Assembly: GCF_014654785.1 (NCBI RefSeq) | Contig: NZ_BNBD01000004.1 | Coordinates: forward strand, 1-64,000 | Direction of reading: 5' to 3' | Length of the DNA stretch: 64,000 nucleotides | Source: Streptomyces mashuensis | GTDB taxonomy: Bacteria > Actinomycetota > Actinomycetes > Streptomycetales > Streptomycetaceae | Shown here: piece by piece, positions 16,178-24,079 of the stretch | Layout: every line of letters begins with the position of its first letter | How positions within the stretch are numbered: position 1 is the stretch's first letter | Position numbers and translations under genes: made by a program | Notes under the pieces: model-generated | What the model was told of the DNA's origin: nothing | The model's input: the letters and a program-made list of their open reading frames with translations, nothing else | The model's database searches: none

Positions 16178-18222
16178 CGGACCACCTCGCGGGCGGCCAG
16201 GAGGAAGCCAGCAGCCCGCTCGACTCCCCCCACGTCCATGCCCATGGTGTGGGCGAGGTCGCGCTGCGACAGGGGTCCGACGGGCTCGCGCCATCCGATG
16301 ACCTCTACGGGACGGCGGAGCCTTCCGGCCAGCAGACCCCACACGGCGGCCGGATGGCCCAAGGTAAGGATGAGAACCGCAGCATGGGTACCGAGATAGT
16401 GCTCGGTCTCGGTACCGCTCAGCCCCCGCGGCCACACGGATGGAGCGCCGAGGACCGTGAGGTCCAGCAGGTTGATCACTCGGACCCGGCACCGGTGGCG
16501 GTGGCGAATGCGGTCGGCGGCTTCGGTGGCTACCGCGGCGGGGATGTCGCCTGCTGTCACGATCGTCAGATCAGGCTCGTCCTCGTCGCTGAGGTGGGGC
16601 CATACCGCGAGGCCCCGGCTCAGCTCCTCGGCAAGGCATTCGTTCGGGTGGAGAGTGCGGGTGTGCTTGCCGGTGATGACCACGTTGACGCGGTCCACGG
16701 ACTCGAGCGACTCGTCCAAGACTGCCGCCGTCCGGGCCGGGTCTGCCGGCGTCAGCACACGCACACCGGGGGCGCCCAGGGCCAAGAGGGTGGTGGCGAG
16801 GGACGGATCGCCGTGCGTGTGCACGTTCTGCCAGCCATAGGAGGTCAGGAGGAGGTTCAGGCTGGGCAGGCCCTGTGCGCCGTCGAGACGCCGCTGCTTG
16901 ATGTGGCCCACGAGGCCGCTGGTGAGCAAAGGAGCGAAGCTCTCGTATGACACGAGCAGCCCACGGCGCCCACTGGCGGTCCAGCCGGCGAGCCACTCCA
17001 GGAGCACCTCCTCTGCCAGCAGCTCGTGAACCCACCGCTCACCGGCGAGATCGGGAAGTCGGTTGGAGGCCAGTTCGTCGGGGCTCAGGAGCAGGAAGTC
17101 CCCTCGCTCGGCGTGTTGCCGTACGACGCCCCTGACCGCGCTCGCGAACGTGACGGCCAGGTCCTGTCGCGGGTTGGAAGGTGCCTCCGGCCGTGTGGAG
17201 TGAAGGGAGCACCACCGGGCCTGGGCAACGGCCTCTGCGAGCGGACCTCGGGCGCGCCCGTTCGTCTCGAAGAGCTGGGAGGGCTGGTAGGAGGCGAGCC
17301 AGTCCGCGAGCTGCGACAGATGTTCCGCGTCGGCGCGTGGGCTCGTGAGGGGTGTCTTGTGCAGGGCGGGCGTTCCGAGAAGCGTCTGGCCTCCGAGGGC
17401 CACAGGGCCGGTCCATCCCTTGACGCAGCGCAGGACGAGCGCCGTGGGCCGGTCGTTGAGGGTGGCTTCTATGGCATCCCACAGGGCAGCCTGAAAAGAG
17501 GCGTGCTCGGCCTGTGATCCGCTGGTGACGCGCACGATCCCGGCCTCCCAGCCAAGCCCGGAGAAGTACGCCCTGAGGTGATCGTCGTCCAGCGCTCCGA
17601 GCAAGGACGGCCCGCCCATGCGGAAGCCGTTCACGTGCACCACGGGGAGTACGCCGGCGCGGGCCAGGTTTCCGTGAGCGAGCCAGGCGGCCGCAGTCGT
17701 CGGGGTCTCGCACTCGCCGTCACCGATCACGGGTACAACGATCCTGCCGGGGGCGTCCAGCGCGGCCCCTTGGGCGAAGGGCAGGCAGCCACCGAGGCGT
17801 CCGCCCAGGAAGGCGCCGGCCGGCAGCGCCGGGGTGACCTCCGCCCCCAGTCCGTCCACGCCTGGGAACGACCGCGACAGCCGTCGGAGGCCGTCGGCAT
17901 CCTGGTCGAACCCGGGGCGCAGTCTGCCGAGCTCGCCGGTCACCCAGGAAGCGGAGAGCTGGACGACGCCGGCGTGCCCGGCTCCGAGGAGCGGCACGAG
18001 GCTGACTTCCCTGTCGAGATCTCCGGCGGCAAGGGCGAGGTGGGACAAGGCCCACGCCGTACCCGGCACGGTTCCCCAGTGACCTGACGGGCGCTCCTTG
18101 ACGTGCTCGGCAGTCAGTGGCTGGTGGAGCAGAACATTGTCCCGTAGGTGGAGTTGGCACACCGAGGCGTAACAGACAGCCCTCCATAGAGCGTCGGCCA
18201 GCACGGCGTTCCCCTCCATCAC
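16174..18222 (-). CDS. divergent phosphoketolase-like TPP enzyme
   Basis: 682 aa, about 100 residues shorter than typical phosphoketolases (~790). Phosphoketolase landmarks are present: SGHWGTVPG at 46-54, TPP motif GDGECETP...HVNG (167-199), LSPDELASNRL at 378-388, ERWVHELLAEE, NLLLTSYGWQN and an ITGKHTRTLH loop replacing the usual VAGKQPAPQW. Canonical enzymes convert xylulose-5-P or fructose-6-P to acetyl-phosphate and an aldose phosphate. The changed substrate loops suggest another sugar or ketose-like substrate. It overlaps both neighbours by 4 nt, so it belongs to the operon rather than central metabolism. Confidence 0.8.
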   Translation of the reverse strand: MMEGNAVLADALWRAVCYASVCQLHLRDNVLLHQPLTAEHVKERPSGHWGTVPGTAWALSHLALAAGDLDREVSLVPLLGAGHAGVVQLSASWVTGELGRLRPGFDQDADGLRRLSRSFPGVDGLGAEVTPALPAGAFLGGRLGGCLPFAQGAALDAPGRIVVPVIGDGECETPTTAAAWLAHGNLARAGVLPVVHVNGFRMGGPSLLGALDDDHLRAYFSGLGWEAGIVRVTSGSQAEHASFQAALWDAIEATLNDRPTALVLRCVKGWTGPVALGGQTLLGTPALHKTPLTSPRADAEHLSQLADWLASYQPSQLFETNGRARGPLAEAVAQARWCSLHSTRPEAPSNPRQDLAVTFASAVRGVVRQHAERGDFLLLSPDELASNRLPDLAGERWVHELLAEEVLLEWLAGWTASGRRGLLVSYESFAPLLTSGLVGHIKQRRLDGAQGLPSLNLLLTSYGWQNVHTHGDPSLATTLLALGAPGVRVLTPADPARTAAVLDESLESVDRVNVVITGKHTRTLHPNECLAEELSRGLAVWPHLSDEDEPDLTIVTAGDIPAAVATEAADRIRHRHRCRVRVINLLDLTVLGAPSVWPRGLSGTETEHYLGTHAAVLILTLGHPAAVWGLLAGRLRRPVEVIGWREPVGPLSQRDLAHTMGMDVGGVERAAGFLLAAREVVR

Positions 18223-19313
18223 GCGCCGACCAGCGTCTCGTCAGCGAAGGTGAAGTACCACAGGGGGCGGTAGCACTCCCACGCCGAAGGCCGCAGCCCG
18301 GAGGGCTTCATGATCTTCTCTATTTCCGAGCGAGCGCGCAGGTAGTACTCGAGCTCCTGGGCTCCCGGGGCACGCAGGCCGGTCATGATGCCGTTGTGGG
18401 CCTGGTAGACCTGGAAGTTGGGGAACTCGGTCACGTAGGAGGCCAGGGCCTCGATGCCCGTGCGCAGCGCCTCGAAGCCGTCGAGGCCCACGATGTACGT
18501 GAACGACGTACCGTGTCCCGAGGCGACCGCTCGCCTCAGCACCTCCGGCATCCAGGAAGTCGTCAGAGCCGCCTTGCTGGCCTTCAGCAGGAGATCACGT
18601 CGTTCGAAGCATTCAACGGTGAGCCGGAGCACGAAGGGCCCGATGTCGGTAAGTTCCTCGAATGCCTGCCGTGAGCGCAAAACCGACGTGAGGAAGCCGA
18701 GCCGGGCATCGACACCGTACTCGGCCAGCACGGAACGCAAGGCCCGAAGGTGATCGACGGCGGCTGATTCCCGCTCGAAGCATCCGGTGGAAACGGTGAC
18801 CTCGCGGACTTCCGTCAGGTCCTGCCTCGGGTGCTGCTCACGCAGCGCGGCGAGCAGCTCTCGGAGATCCTGTTCCTCCGACAGGCGCGGGTCTGCAGCA
18901 GCTTCCAGGGTGTTGGGGCAGAACGCACAGCCCACGCAGCGGCTGCGGGCATTCGGGTTGAGCGTGAGGGCCGAGCCTTTGTCACGAAAATAACCACCGA
19001 CTGCCTCATCGGCGTCGACACGCTCCACAACGCCGACCGGAGAGACCCCCAGCAGCAGTCGGCCGTCCCCCAGCAAGCGGAAGGGCGACTCCGTCGCGTT
19101 CAACGGGACGATGAGCTGCCAGGGCACCGAGCGAGCACTGTCCAGCCGCACCTGCAAGCGTGCGCGGTGACGCGGCATGTCCCCGTTGATCCCGTGAAGA
19201 TTGATCGCGATGAGCAGGGCGTCTTCGACCGGCACCTGGTATCGCTCCGCGAGCCGCTCCACATCCGTGAGTGTGGACGTCGCGCCTGCCGGTCCGCCGA
19301 GTAATGCTGTCAC
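18219..19313 (-). CDS. radical SAM enzyme with CX2CX2C cluster motif
   Basis: 364 aa. Cysteines 126, 129 and 132 (RCVGCAFCPN) sit where a radical SAM 4Fe-4S motif would be, but the spacing is CX2CX2C rather than CX3CX2C. Following strands look like the radical SAM barrel (VREVTVSTGCFERE; ARLGFLTSV; PFVLRLTVECFERRD; GTSFTYIVGLDG). The N-terminal ~115 residues form a separate domain. It starts at GTG 19313 (GGAG 7 nt upstream), and codon 4 is TTA. It is the first gene of the operon, so this codon could gate the pathway through bldA. Reaction unknown. Confidence 0.75.
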   Translation of the reverse strand: MTALLGGPAGATSTLTDVERLAERYQVPVEDALLIAINLHGINGDMPRHRARLQVRLDSARSVPWQLIVPLNATESPFRLLGDGRLLLGVSPVGVVERVDADEAVGGYFRDKGSALTLNPNARSRCVGCAFCPNTLEAAADPRLSEEQDLRELLAALREQHPRQDLTEVREVTVSTGCFERESAAVDHLRALRSVLAEYGVDARLGFLTSVLRSRQAFEELTDIGPFVLRLTVECFERRDLLLKASKAALTTSWMPEVLRRAVASGHGTSFTYIVGLDGFEALRTGIEALASYVTEFPNFQVYQAHNGIMTGLRAPGAQELEYYLRARSEIEKIMKPSGLRPSAWECYRPLWYFTFADETLVGA

Positions 19314-19446
19314 GCACGTGCTCCATCCATGAGGCCGGAGTGGGATGACGGGTCGGCGGAGCGGGGAGAGCGACGCCGCCGACGGCCCCCAAGAGATTGC
19401 CGTCGTATGGCAGGACGGCGAACCACGCGCAGGGATCTTTTGACGG

Positions 19447-19460
19447 ACGTCCCGGGACGT
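19447..19460. promoter_or_regulatory. 14-bp perfect palindrome upstream of the operon
   Basis: ACGTCCCGGGACGT is a perfect palindrome in the 149-bp gap between the second HAD gene and the radical SAM gene. It lies 134 bp upstream of the radical SAM start and just 3' of the HAD stop, so it could be an operator or a small terminator. The adjacent minus-strand sequence has no clear T-run. Confidence 0.4.
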
Positions 19461-19462
19461 TT

Positions 19463-20161
19463 TCAGCGGGCGGCGTGAGCCAGCGACCGTAGATGGCGCA
19501 TCAAGGCAGCGACATCGGTCAGGTCGGCGAGGACGACGCTCGCTCCGGCTTCGCGCAATTCATCCGCGCTGTGGACGCCGGAGGCCACAGCGACGACGTG
19601 CGCACCGGAGACAAGGGCTGCCTGGACATCGCGTGGGGTGTCACCGATAAGGACGGCAGGCGTGTCGGCTGGGGTGCCATGAGCCGCTCGGACACGGGCT
19701 CTCGCAACGTCGACCAGGTCGGCGCGGTCAGCCGCGTCCGCTCCGTATGCCCCGCACTCCATGTCGACCTGCCCGTCCAGCCCGAAAGCCCTCAGCTTGA
19801 CCTGCGCATTCGCCCGGACGTTCCCGGTCAGGACCGAGGAGATCATGCCGGGCTCGGCTGCCACCGCAGCGAGGGCCTCGCGGGCGCCGGGAAGGGCACG
19901 GCCGCGGCGGGCGAGATCGGCCTCCCGCGCTGCGCCGGCGGCCTCCAGTACGGGCTGGATGCTCTCCCACGCCGGCGGTTCCTCTCCTTGGTCCCGGAAC
20001 ATCCCCGCGAGAATCAGCCGGTCGGTCCGGCCCTCGGTGCGAGCCGGGTGGACGGCGGCACGGCCGGTGAGGTCTTTGAAGGCGGCGGCGTAGATCTCCT
20101 TGCTGACACCGGAGTTCTCGATGAGGGTGTGGTCGATGTCCCAGAGCACGATCAGTGGCAC
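19463..20161 (-). CDS. HAD-family phosphatase
   Basis: 232 aa, GTG start. Complete HAD set: motif I WDIDHTLIEN with both Asp residues, motif II SVLTGN, and motif IV IGDTPRDVQAA; the cap domain spans about 18-90. It resembles phosphoglycolate-phosphatase-like enzymes. It is in the same direction as the radical SAM operon, 149 bp upstream, and could supply a sugar-phosphate dephosphorylation step, or be independent. Confidence 0.85.
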   Translation of the reverse strand: MPLIVLWDIDHTLIENSGVSKEIYAAAFKDLTGRAAVHPARTEGRTDRLILAGMFRDQGEEPPAWESIQPVLEAAGAAREADLARRGRALPGAREALAAVAAEPGMISSVLTGNVRANAQVKLRAFGLDGQVDMECGAYGADAADRADLVDVARARVRAAHGTPADTPAVLIGDTPRDVQAALVSGAHVVAVASGVHSADELREAGASVVLADLTDVAALMRHLRSLAHAAR

Positions 20162-20259
20162 CGGGTCAGCGTAGGCGTACGAACGGTTCCGGCCACAACC
20201 GCGCGTGGCAGGCTCACGACACTTGCGGGCTGCCGCTACCGTCCGGTTGGCTTGCCTGA

Positions 20260-21009
20260 GTGAATGAGCGACTGCGTTCCGCGCTTGTGCAACGCGGCCT
20301 GACGGTGGAGGCGATGGCCGAAGCCTGTTCCGTCGACCCGAAGACAGCCAGCCGGTGGGTCAGTGGGCGGGTCCCGCACCGCCGGCACCGCTGGACAGTC
20401 GCGAACCTGCTGGGCGTCGACGAGGCGTATCTGTGGCCGGAGAACGGTCAGGGGGTCACGAGGCTCGGCCCGGTCCGCTCGGAACTCGTCGACACCTTCC
20501 CCAACCGGGCAAGCGTCCCCCGTGATGTGTGGCTCTCCCTCCTCCTGGGCGCCATGAAGCAGATCGACGTGCTCGTCTTCTCAGGGACCTTCTTCGCACA
20601 GACGAACCCGCATATCGCGAGGATGCTCCGGGAGCGGGCAGAGGCCGGCGTCCGCGTCCGGCTGTGCTTCGGCGACCCTTCCGGGGAGGCGGTCAGCGTC
20701 AGGGGGCGGGAGGAAGGCATCGGAGACACGCTCGCTGCCAAGATCAGGGCTTCCCTCACGTACTACCGCGATCTCGTCGGCCATCCGGGCTGCGAGGTCC
20801 GCCTCCACGACACCACGCTCTACAACTCGCTCTTCCGATACGACGACCACCTCATGGTCAACCCGCACATCTGGGGCCAGCCGGCCAGCGCCAACCCGAT
20901 CCTCCAGCTCCGCAACACAGACGGCGGCGAGTGGTTCCAGCGGTACGGCGACAGCTTCGAGGCCGTGTGGGCATCCGCGCGCCCCTGGGCGCCCGACAGG
21001 CAGGAGTAG
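20260..21009 (+). CDS. XRE-type regulator with a PLD-like C-terminal domain
   Basis: 249 aa. Helix-turn-helix of the Cro/C1 type at 1-65 (LTVEAMAEACSVDPKTASRWVSGRV). The C-terminal domain (about 85-245) resembles the DUF5919/phospholipase-D-like domain of actinobacterial XRE regulators: MLRERAEAGVRVRLCFGDPSG, then LYNSLFRYDDHLMVNPHIWG. No complete HKD motif is present, so it is likely a sensor rather than an enzyme. It is divergent from the HAD gene and 7 bp upstream of the NUDIX gene, and could regulate either. Confidence 0.75.
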   Translation: MNERLRSALVQRGLTVEAMAEACSVDPKTASRWVSGRVPHRRHRWTVANLLGVDEAYLWPENGQGVTRLGPVRSELVDTFPNRASVPRDVWLSLLLGAMKQIDVLVFSGTFFAQTNPHIARMLRERAEAGVRVRLCFGDPSGEAVSVRGREEGIGDTLAAKIRASLTYYRDLVGHPGCEVRLHDTTLYNSLFRYDDHLMVNPHIWGQPASANPILQLRNTDGGEWFQRYGDSFEAVWASARPWAPDRQE

Positions 21010-21016
21010 CACCACC

Positions 21017-21484
21017 GTGGGCAGGACCGAGTACTACCACGACCCCAAGGCCCCCAAGGCCAACACCCTCATCCCCGCCAGCAACCTGCTCGTGGTCAAC
21101 GACGAAGGCGCCATCCTTCTGCAGCGACGGCGCGACACGGGCCAATGGGCGCTGCCCGGCGGCGCCCAGGACATCGGCGAGAGCCCGGCACAATGCGCGG
21201 TCCGCGAGTGCGAGGAGGAGACCGGAATCGTCGCGGAGGTCACCGGCTTCCTCGGCGTGTACTCCAACCCCGCCCACATCGTCGCCTACACCGACGGCGA
21301 GATCCGGCAGCAGTACGAGGCCGTGTACATCGGGCGCCCCATCGGCGGGGAGCCCACGGTCAACGACGAGGCCGACGGCGTCCGCTGGGTCAGCCCGGAC
21401 GACCTCCACAAGCTCGACATCCATCCGAGCATGCACGAGCAGATCGGCCATTACCTGGCCGGGACCTATCCCTACCTCGGGTGA
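21017..21484 (+). CDS. NUDIX hydrolase
   Basis: 155 aa with a full NUDIX box (GGAQDIGESPAQCAVRECEEETGI region, residues about 52-75): Gly, the REcEEeTG core and flanking hydrophobics. It hydrolyses a nucleoside diphosphate linked to another moiety; substrate not readable. It follows the XRE/PLD-like gene by 7 bp and is probably co-transcribed. This XRE-NUDIX pairing recurs in Streptomyces genomes from what I recall. Confidence 0.85.
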   Translation: MGRTEYYHDPKAPKANTLIPASNLLVVNDEGAILLQRRRDTGQWALPGGAQDIGESPAQCAVRECEEETGIVAEVTGFLGVYSNPAHIVAYTDGEIRQQYEAVYIGRPIGGEPTVNDEADGVRWVSPDDLHKLDIHPSMHEQIGHYLAGTYPYLG

Positions 21485-21493
21485 TCACCGCAT

Positions 21494-22063
21494 TCACAGC
21501 CCGACTCCGGCATCGGCGGCAGCCGCCCGCACGCGATCCACGCTCGCGTGGATGTGCGGTGCGGCTTGGCGGATGAAACGTCCCACCACGCTGTCCTCCC
21601 CGTAGCGGCTGGTGATCTCGCTCAGCCGCTCCTGGGACGTCATTCGGCAGCCGTCCGGCGTCGTGGTCATGTCGCAGTAGACGAGCGCGTCCACGAGGAG
21701 CGGATCGTCCAGAAGGGGGAACTCATCCGCCAGCTCGTCCCGGAGGCCCCGCTCCTCGGCTTCCAGCAGCGCGTACGAGTGGTTCGCCACCAGCCGGACG
21801 ACCTGCGTGTCCGCTGCACGCACGCCCCTGAGGTACCGAGCTCCGTCCAGCGGATGGAACCCGGTGCGGACGAGCGGAGGCGCGTACCCGATGTCGTGCA
21901 GCACTGCGGCGGCCTCCAGGACCAGTGCCTTCTCCCCGACCAGCGGCGCCAGCGTCCGCGCACATGCAGCGACACCCAGCGTGTGTGACCACCTGCGGGG
22001 AAGGCTGCATCGCAGCAGCTCACCCGCCAGCTCATACGCCCACTTTCCATCGGTCGTCGCCAC
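21494..22063 (-). CDS. HD-domain hydrolase
   Basis: 189 aa from GTG 22063, where the protein begins VATTDGKWAYELAGELL as homologs usually do (an ATG at 22096 is possible). HD-domain metal motif: SHTLGVAACAR, then AAVLHDIGYAP (the HD pair) and VANHSYA. Probably a metal-dependent phosphohydrolase of uncertain substrate. Convergent with the NUDIX gene, 9 bp apart. Confidence 0.75.
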   Translation of the reverse strand: MATTDGKWAYELAGELLRCSLPRRWSHTLGVAACARTLAPLVGEKALVLEAAAVLHDIGYAPPLVRTGFHPLDGARYLRGVRAADTQVVRLVANHSYALLEAEERGLRDELADEFPLLDDPLLVDALVYCDMTTTPDGCRMTSQERLSEITSRYGEDSVVGRFIRQAAPHIHASVDRVRAAAADAGVGL

Positions 22064-22190
22064 GCGACGAGCGTACGTCGGCGGGCCTTCGGCCATCACC
22101 CGTACGGCTGGCCGAGCGCTTACCGGACTACGGATGTCGCCGTCAGGAAACAACTCGTCGCCCCACTGGCGACGCCTCATGGAACGATAG

Positions 22191-22220
22191 TTGACAGCCC
22201 GTCGCATCATGCGTCACGCT
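22191..22220 (+). promoter_or_regulatory. putative promoter for a leaderless mRNA
   Basis: A consensus -35 box TTGACA (22191-22196) and a -10-like CACGCT (22215-22220) are separated by 18 bp. Only 7 bp separate the -10 box from the ATG at 22228, so the transcript would begin at or near the start codon. No ribosome-binding site is seen, which fits. Confidence 0.55.
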
Positions 22221-22227
22221 CGCTGCT

Positions 22228-22968
22228 ATGAGGATCACGGACTGCGAGATGGCACACCTCGTCGTCAACGAGGCGCGGGCCGAGGACGCCCTTAAGGGCG
22301 TTGCTGCCGGCCAGCTAGTCGAGCAGGCCAGACGCCTCGCCGAAAAGGCCGAAGAACTCCTGGAACAGGCCGTCATCGCCGAGCGGCAACGCGACACGCC
22401 ATGGGAGCAAATCGGCCAGGCCCTCGGCGGGCTATCCAAGTCCGCGGCTCACAAACGGTACGGGGCCATCGTGAACGAGTGGGCCGCTCATTACGACGGC
22501 ACGTCCACAGAAGACGAGAACACGGGAGAGGAGGCCCTCGGGCCAGCTGCACCGTTCGTCGTCGCCTACCGACTGGTCGAGCGCACTTGGAAGGAGGCAG
22601 AGAAGATCATCGACGATCAGGATCTCCTTGCAGCCCTGCGGAATGCGACGATCGCTGCATCCGGCACCGACTCACCGCTCCCTGGTGATCAACGCGTCAT
22701 GACTCCGCAGGGTGAGGAGCCAGAGCTTCCATTCCTGACGGACAGGTCCGGCAGGGGAAGGGCAGCTGCCTTTACAGCTTTGGTCACCAGGCGTCAAGAG
22801 GCCAGCCAAAGCGCCAGGAGCGCAGCGGCCCATCTCTTTGAGGCCTTCGCAGCCTCGTCCGAACGTGGGTACCCGTTCGAGCCGTCATCGCTGGAAGCAC
22901 GCCTGACCATCGTGGAGCACCAAGTCGCGGCCTTGCTGGCCGACCGCGCCTCGTATGGCAAGGCATAA
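22228..22968 (+). CDS. hypothetical protein with HTH-like segment
   Basis: 246 aa, soluble, mainly alpha-helical. Residues 57-88 (DTPWEQIGQALGGLSKSAAHKRYGAIV) resemble a helix-turn-helix often found in actinobacterial proteins of unknown role; a helical region (25-55, ARRLAEKAEELLEQAVIAERQ) precedes it. The C-terminal part is low-similarity helical. Probably a DNA-associated accessory protein of the island; it appears to be translated from a leaderless mRNA. Confidence 0.6.
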   Translation: MRITDCEMAHLVVNEARAEDALKGVAAGQLVEQARRLAEKAEELLEQAVIAERQRDTPWEQIGQALGGLSKSAAHKRYGAIVNEWAAHYDGTSTEDENTGEEALGPAAPFVVAYRLVERTWKEAEKIIDDQDLLAALRNATIAASGTDSPLPGDQRVMTPQGEEPELPFLTDRSGRGRAAAFTALVTRRQEASQSARSAAAHLFEAFAASSERGYPFEPSSLEARLTIVEHQVAALLADRASYGKA

Positions 22969-23067
22969 CAGTCAGGCCCGGTACCACCGCCACCCTCGGA
23001 AGCACTTTCCACGGCAACATCCGAGGGCAGCGGCCAACCACCCACCACCAGAAAGGTGCAGGTAGTC

Positions 23068-23277
23068 ATGCCCAGTATGCAGCCGCTTCCCGCGGGGAGC
23101 GAAGAGCCCCGAAGCCCCCGGGCGCTGCTCGTCGCCCTCGCCACCGGCTACGCAGCCGGCTACGCAGCCGCTCTTGGCGTCACCGGAAGTTCCATCGACT
23201 CGACGACGTCAACGGCAGTGGCATCAGCTCAGGGGTTGATCGCCGCCATCTGCTGGGCGTTCCGCCAGAAGCGCTGA
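23068..23277 (+). CDS. small membrane protein (about 69 aa)
   Basis: The start is taken at ATG 23068 (AAAGGTG ten bases upstream); the frame is open from GTG 23056. One hydrophobic region (about 20-37: LLVALATGYAAGYAAALGV) and a second, weaker one near the C-terminus (AQGLIAAICWAFRQ) suggest two membrane helices, a shape seen in phage holin-like proteins and element-encoded membrane peptides. Function unknown. Followed by a strong terminator. Confidence 0.5.
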   Translation: MPSMQPLPAGSEEPRSPRALLVALATGYAAGYAAALGVTGSSIDSTTSTAVASAQGLIAAICWAFRQKR

Positions 23278-23304
23278 GCCGGGGGCATCGCCTAAGGCAG
23301 CCCT

Positions 23305-23342
23305 CTGGGAGCGCTGCCACCTCCGCGTGGCAGCGCTCCCAG
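23305..23342 (+). terminator. strong hairpin, 16-bp stem
   Basis: Perfect inverted repeat (CTGGGAGCGCTGCCAC / GTGGCAGCGCTCCCAG) with a 6-nt loop, 28 bp after the small membrane protein gene. Probable transcription terminator for the end of the island. Confidence 0.8.
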
Positions 23343-23439
23343 GAGGAAGAGCTACAAGTACGGCTATCCGCCGAGCAGCGGCCAGCTATCGACCAGAGAC
23401 ACCGGAAGGCGCACCACCAGGCAAAACGTCAGCCTCTCT

Positions 23440-23459
23440 TGGTCTCAGTTCTGGTCTCA
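23440..23459. repeat. direct repeats near the att site
   Basis: TGGTCTCA occurs at 23,440-23,447 and 23,452-23,459, spaced 12 bp apart start to start, about 100 bp inside the tRNA fragment. Integrase arm-type sites are often short direct repeats at this position. Functional role is inference. Confidence 0.45.
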
Positions 23460-23554
23460 TTCGCTCTCGTCCGGAGCCATTCGAAACCGGGGACACGCTC
23501 GGCTCCCCCGCAGGTCAGAACCGTCCCACACCCATCCGAACCCCCACACGAACA

Positions 23555-23611
23555 TTTGGAAAGCGTGTTGGGGGCAACCCCTCACGAGTTCGAATCTCGT
23601 ATCCTCCGCCA
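23555..23611 (+). mobile_element. tRNA-Ser(GGA) 3' fragment, candidate att site
   Basis: The sequence matches the 3' part of a class II serine tRNA: anticodon loop TTGGAAA (anticodon GGA), a long variable arm built on TTGGGGGCAACCCC, T-arm ACGAG-TTCGAAT-CTCGT, and acceptor strand ATCCTCCG followed by CCA. The 5' half is missing: the bases before the loop do not pair with the anticodon-stem 3' strand and no GGAGGAT acceptor lies upstream. This is the expected displaced end after integration of an element into a tRNA-Ser gene. The other att copy should restore the full tRNA outside this window. Confidence 0.75.
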
Positions 23612-23629
23612 GTGCCTCACCGGGCACTA

Positions 23630-23667
23630 CCGAAGGCCCCGACCGGGAAACCGGCCGGGGCCTTCGG
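23630..23667 (+). terminator. hairpin after the tRNA fragment
   Basis: CCGAAGGCCCC pairs with GGGGCCTTCGG, with an inner CCGG/CCGG pair around a GAAA loop. It lies 19 bp past the tRNA CCA end, as expected for the native tRNA terminator left in place on the chromosome side. Bases 23,668-24,079 contain no gene I can support: a GC-rich stretch, then the unusually AT-rich leader of the cold-shock gene (about 23,850-24,079). Confidence 0.7.
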
Positions 23668-24079
23668 CGTTCCGTGGCCAAGCCGGCCCCGGGCGTCGCA
23701 CCCTCGCAGGCGGTGTGACCTACGTCTCTTGTGGCGCCTCCGTCGCCGCCGTCCCCACCACCGGCCGGAGCCGCGGCACCTCTGCCGTCAGCCGAGGTCA
23801 CGGGCCGCGAGCGGGCGGGGGCGGCAGAAAAGGGCGCGGCCGCGGGTATCAAAATCTGTTCTCGTGAAATGAGAAATAGGTGCGGGGCCCGGCGAGTATT
23901 TATCGATTCCCGGGCGGAGCGGAACCGTTGACCGTGAAGAATCGATCGCACCGTGCTACCGTCGACAACAGTTGCAGGTGTGGTTGCCGGAAGGTTTATT
24001 TCCTACGGGTTAATCATCACGGCGACACGGAATTCGCACCGGGCGGATTCCCGACACCGTCTCCCGAAGGAGAAATAAT

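Larger units (their letters stand above)
1..23611. mobile_element. integrated mobilisable element / genomic island, right part
   Basis: The left portion has a plasmid-like module (ATPase/helicase, DUF2637 protein, MobC, HUH relaxase). The proposed right end is a tRNA-Ser 3' fragment at about 23,555-23,611 lacking the 5' half of the tRNA, as expected for the displaced copy left after site-specific integration into a tRNA gene. Housekeeping-type genes (cold shock, SCO5918-like) resume straight after it. The integrase and the other att site are not in the window, so extent and unity of the island are inference; two nested or adjacent elements are also possible. Confidence 0.55.

Noticed and set aside
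23439..23867. 142-codon plus-strand frame across the tRNA fragment
   Set aside because: It crosses a tRNA fragment and a terminator hairpin and has no domain or ribosome-binding site.
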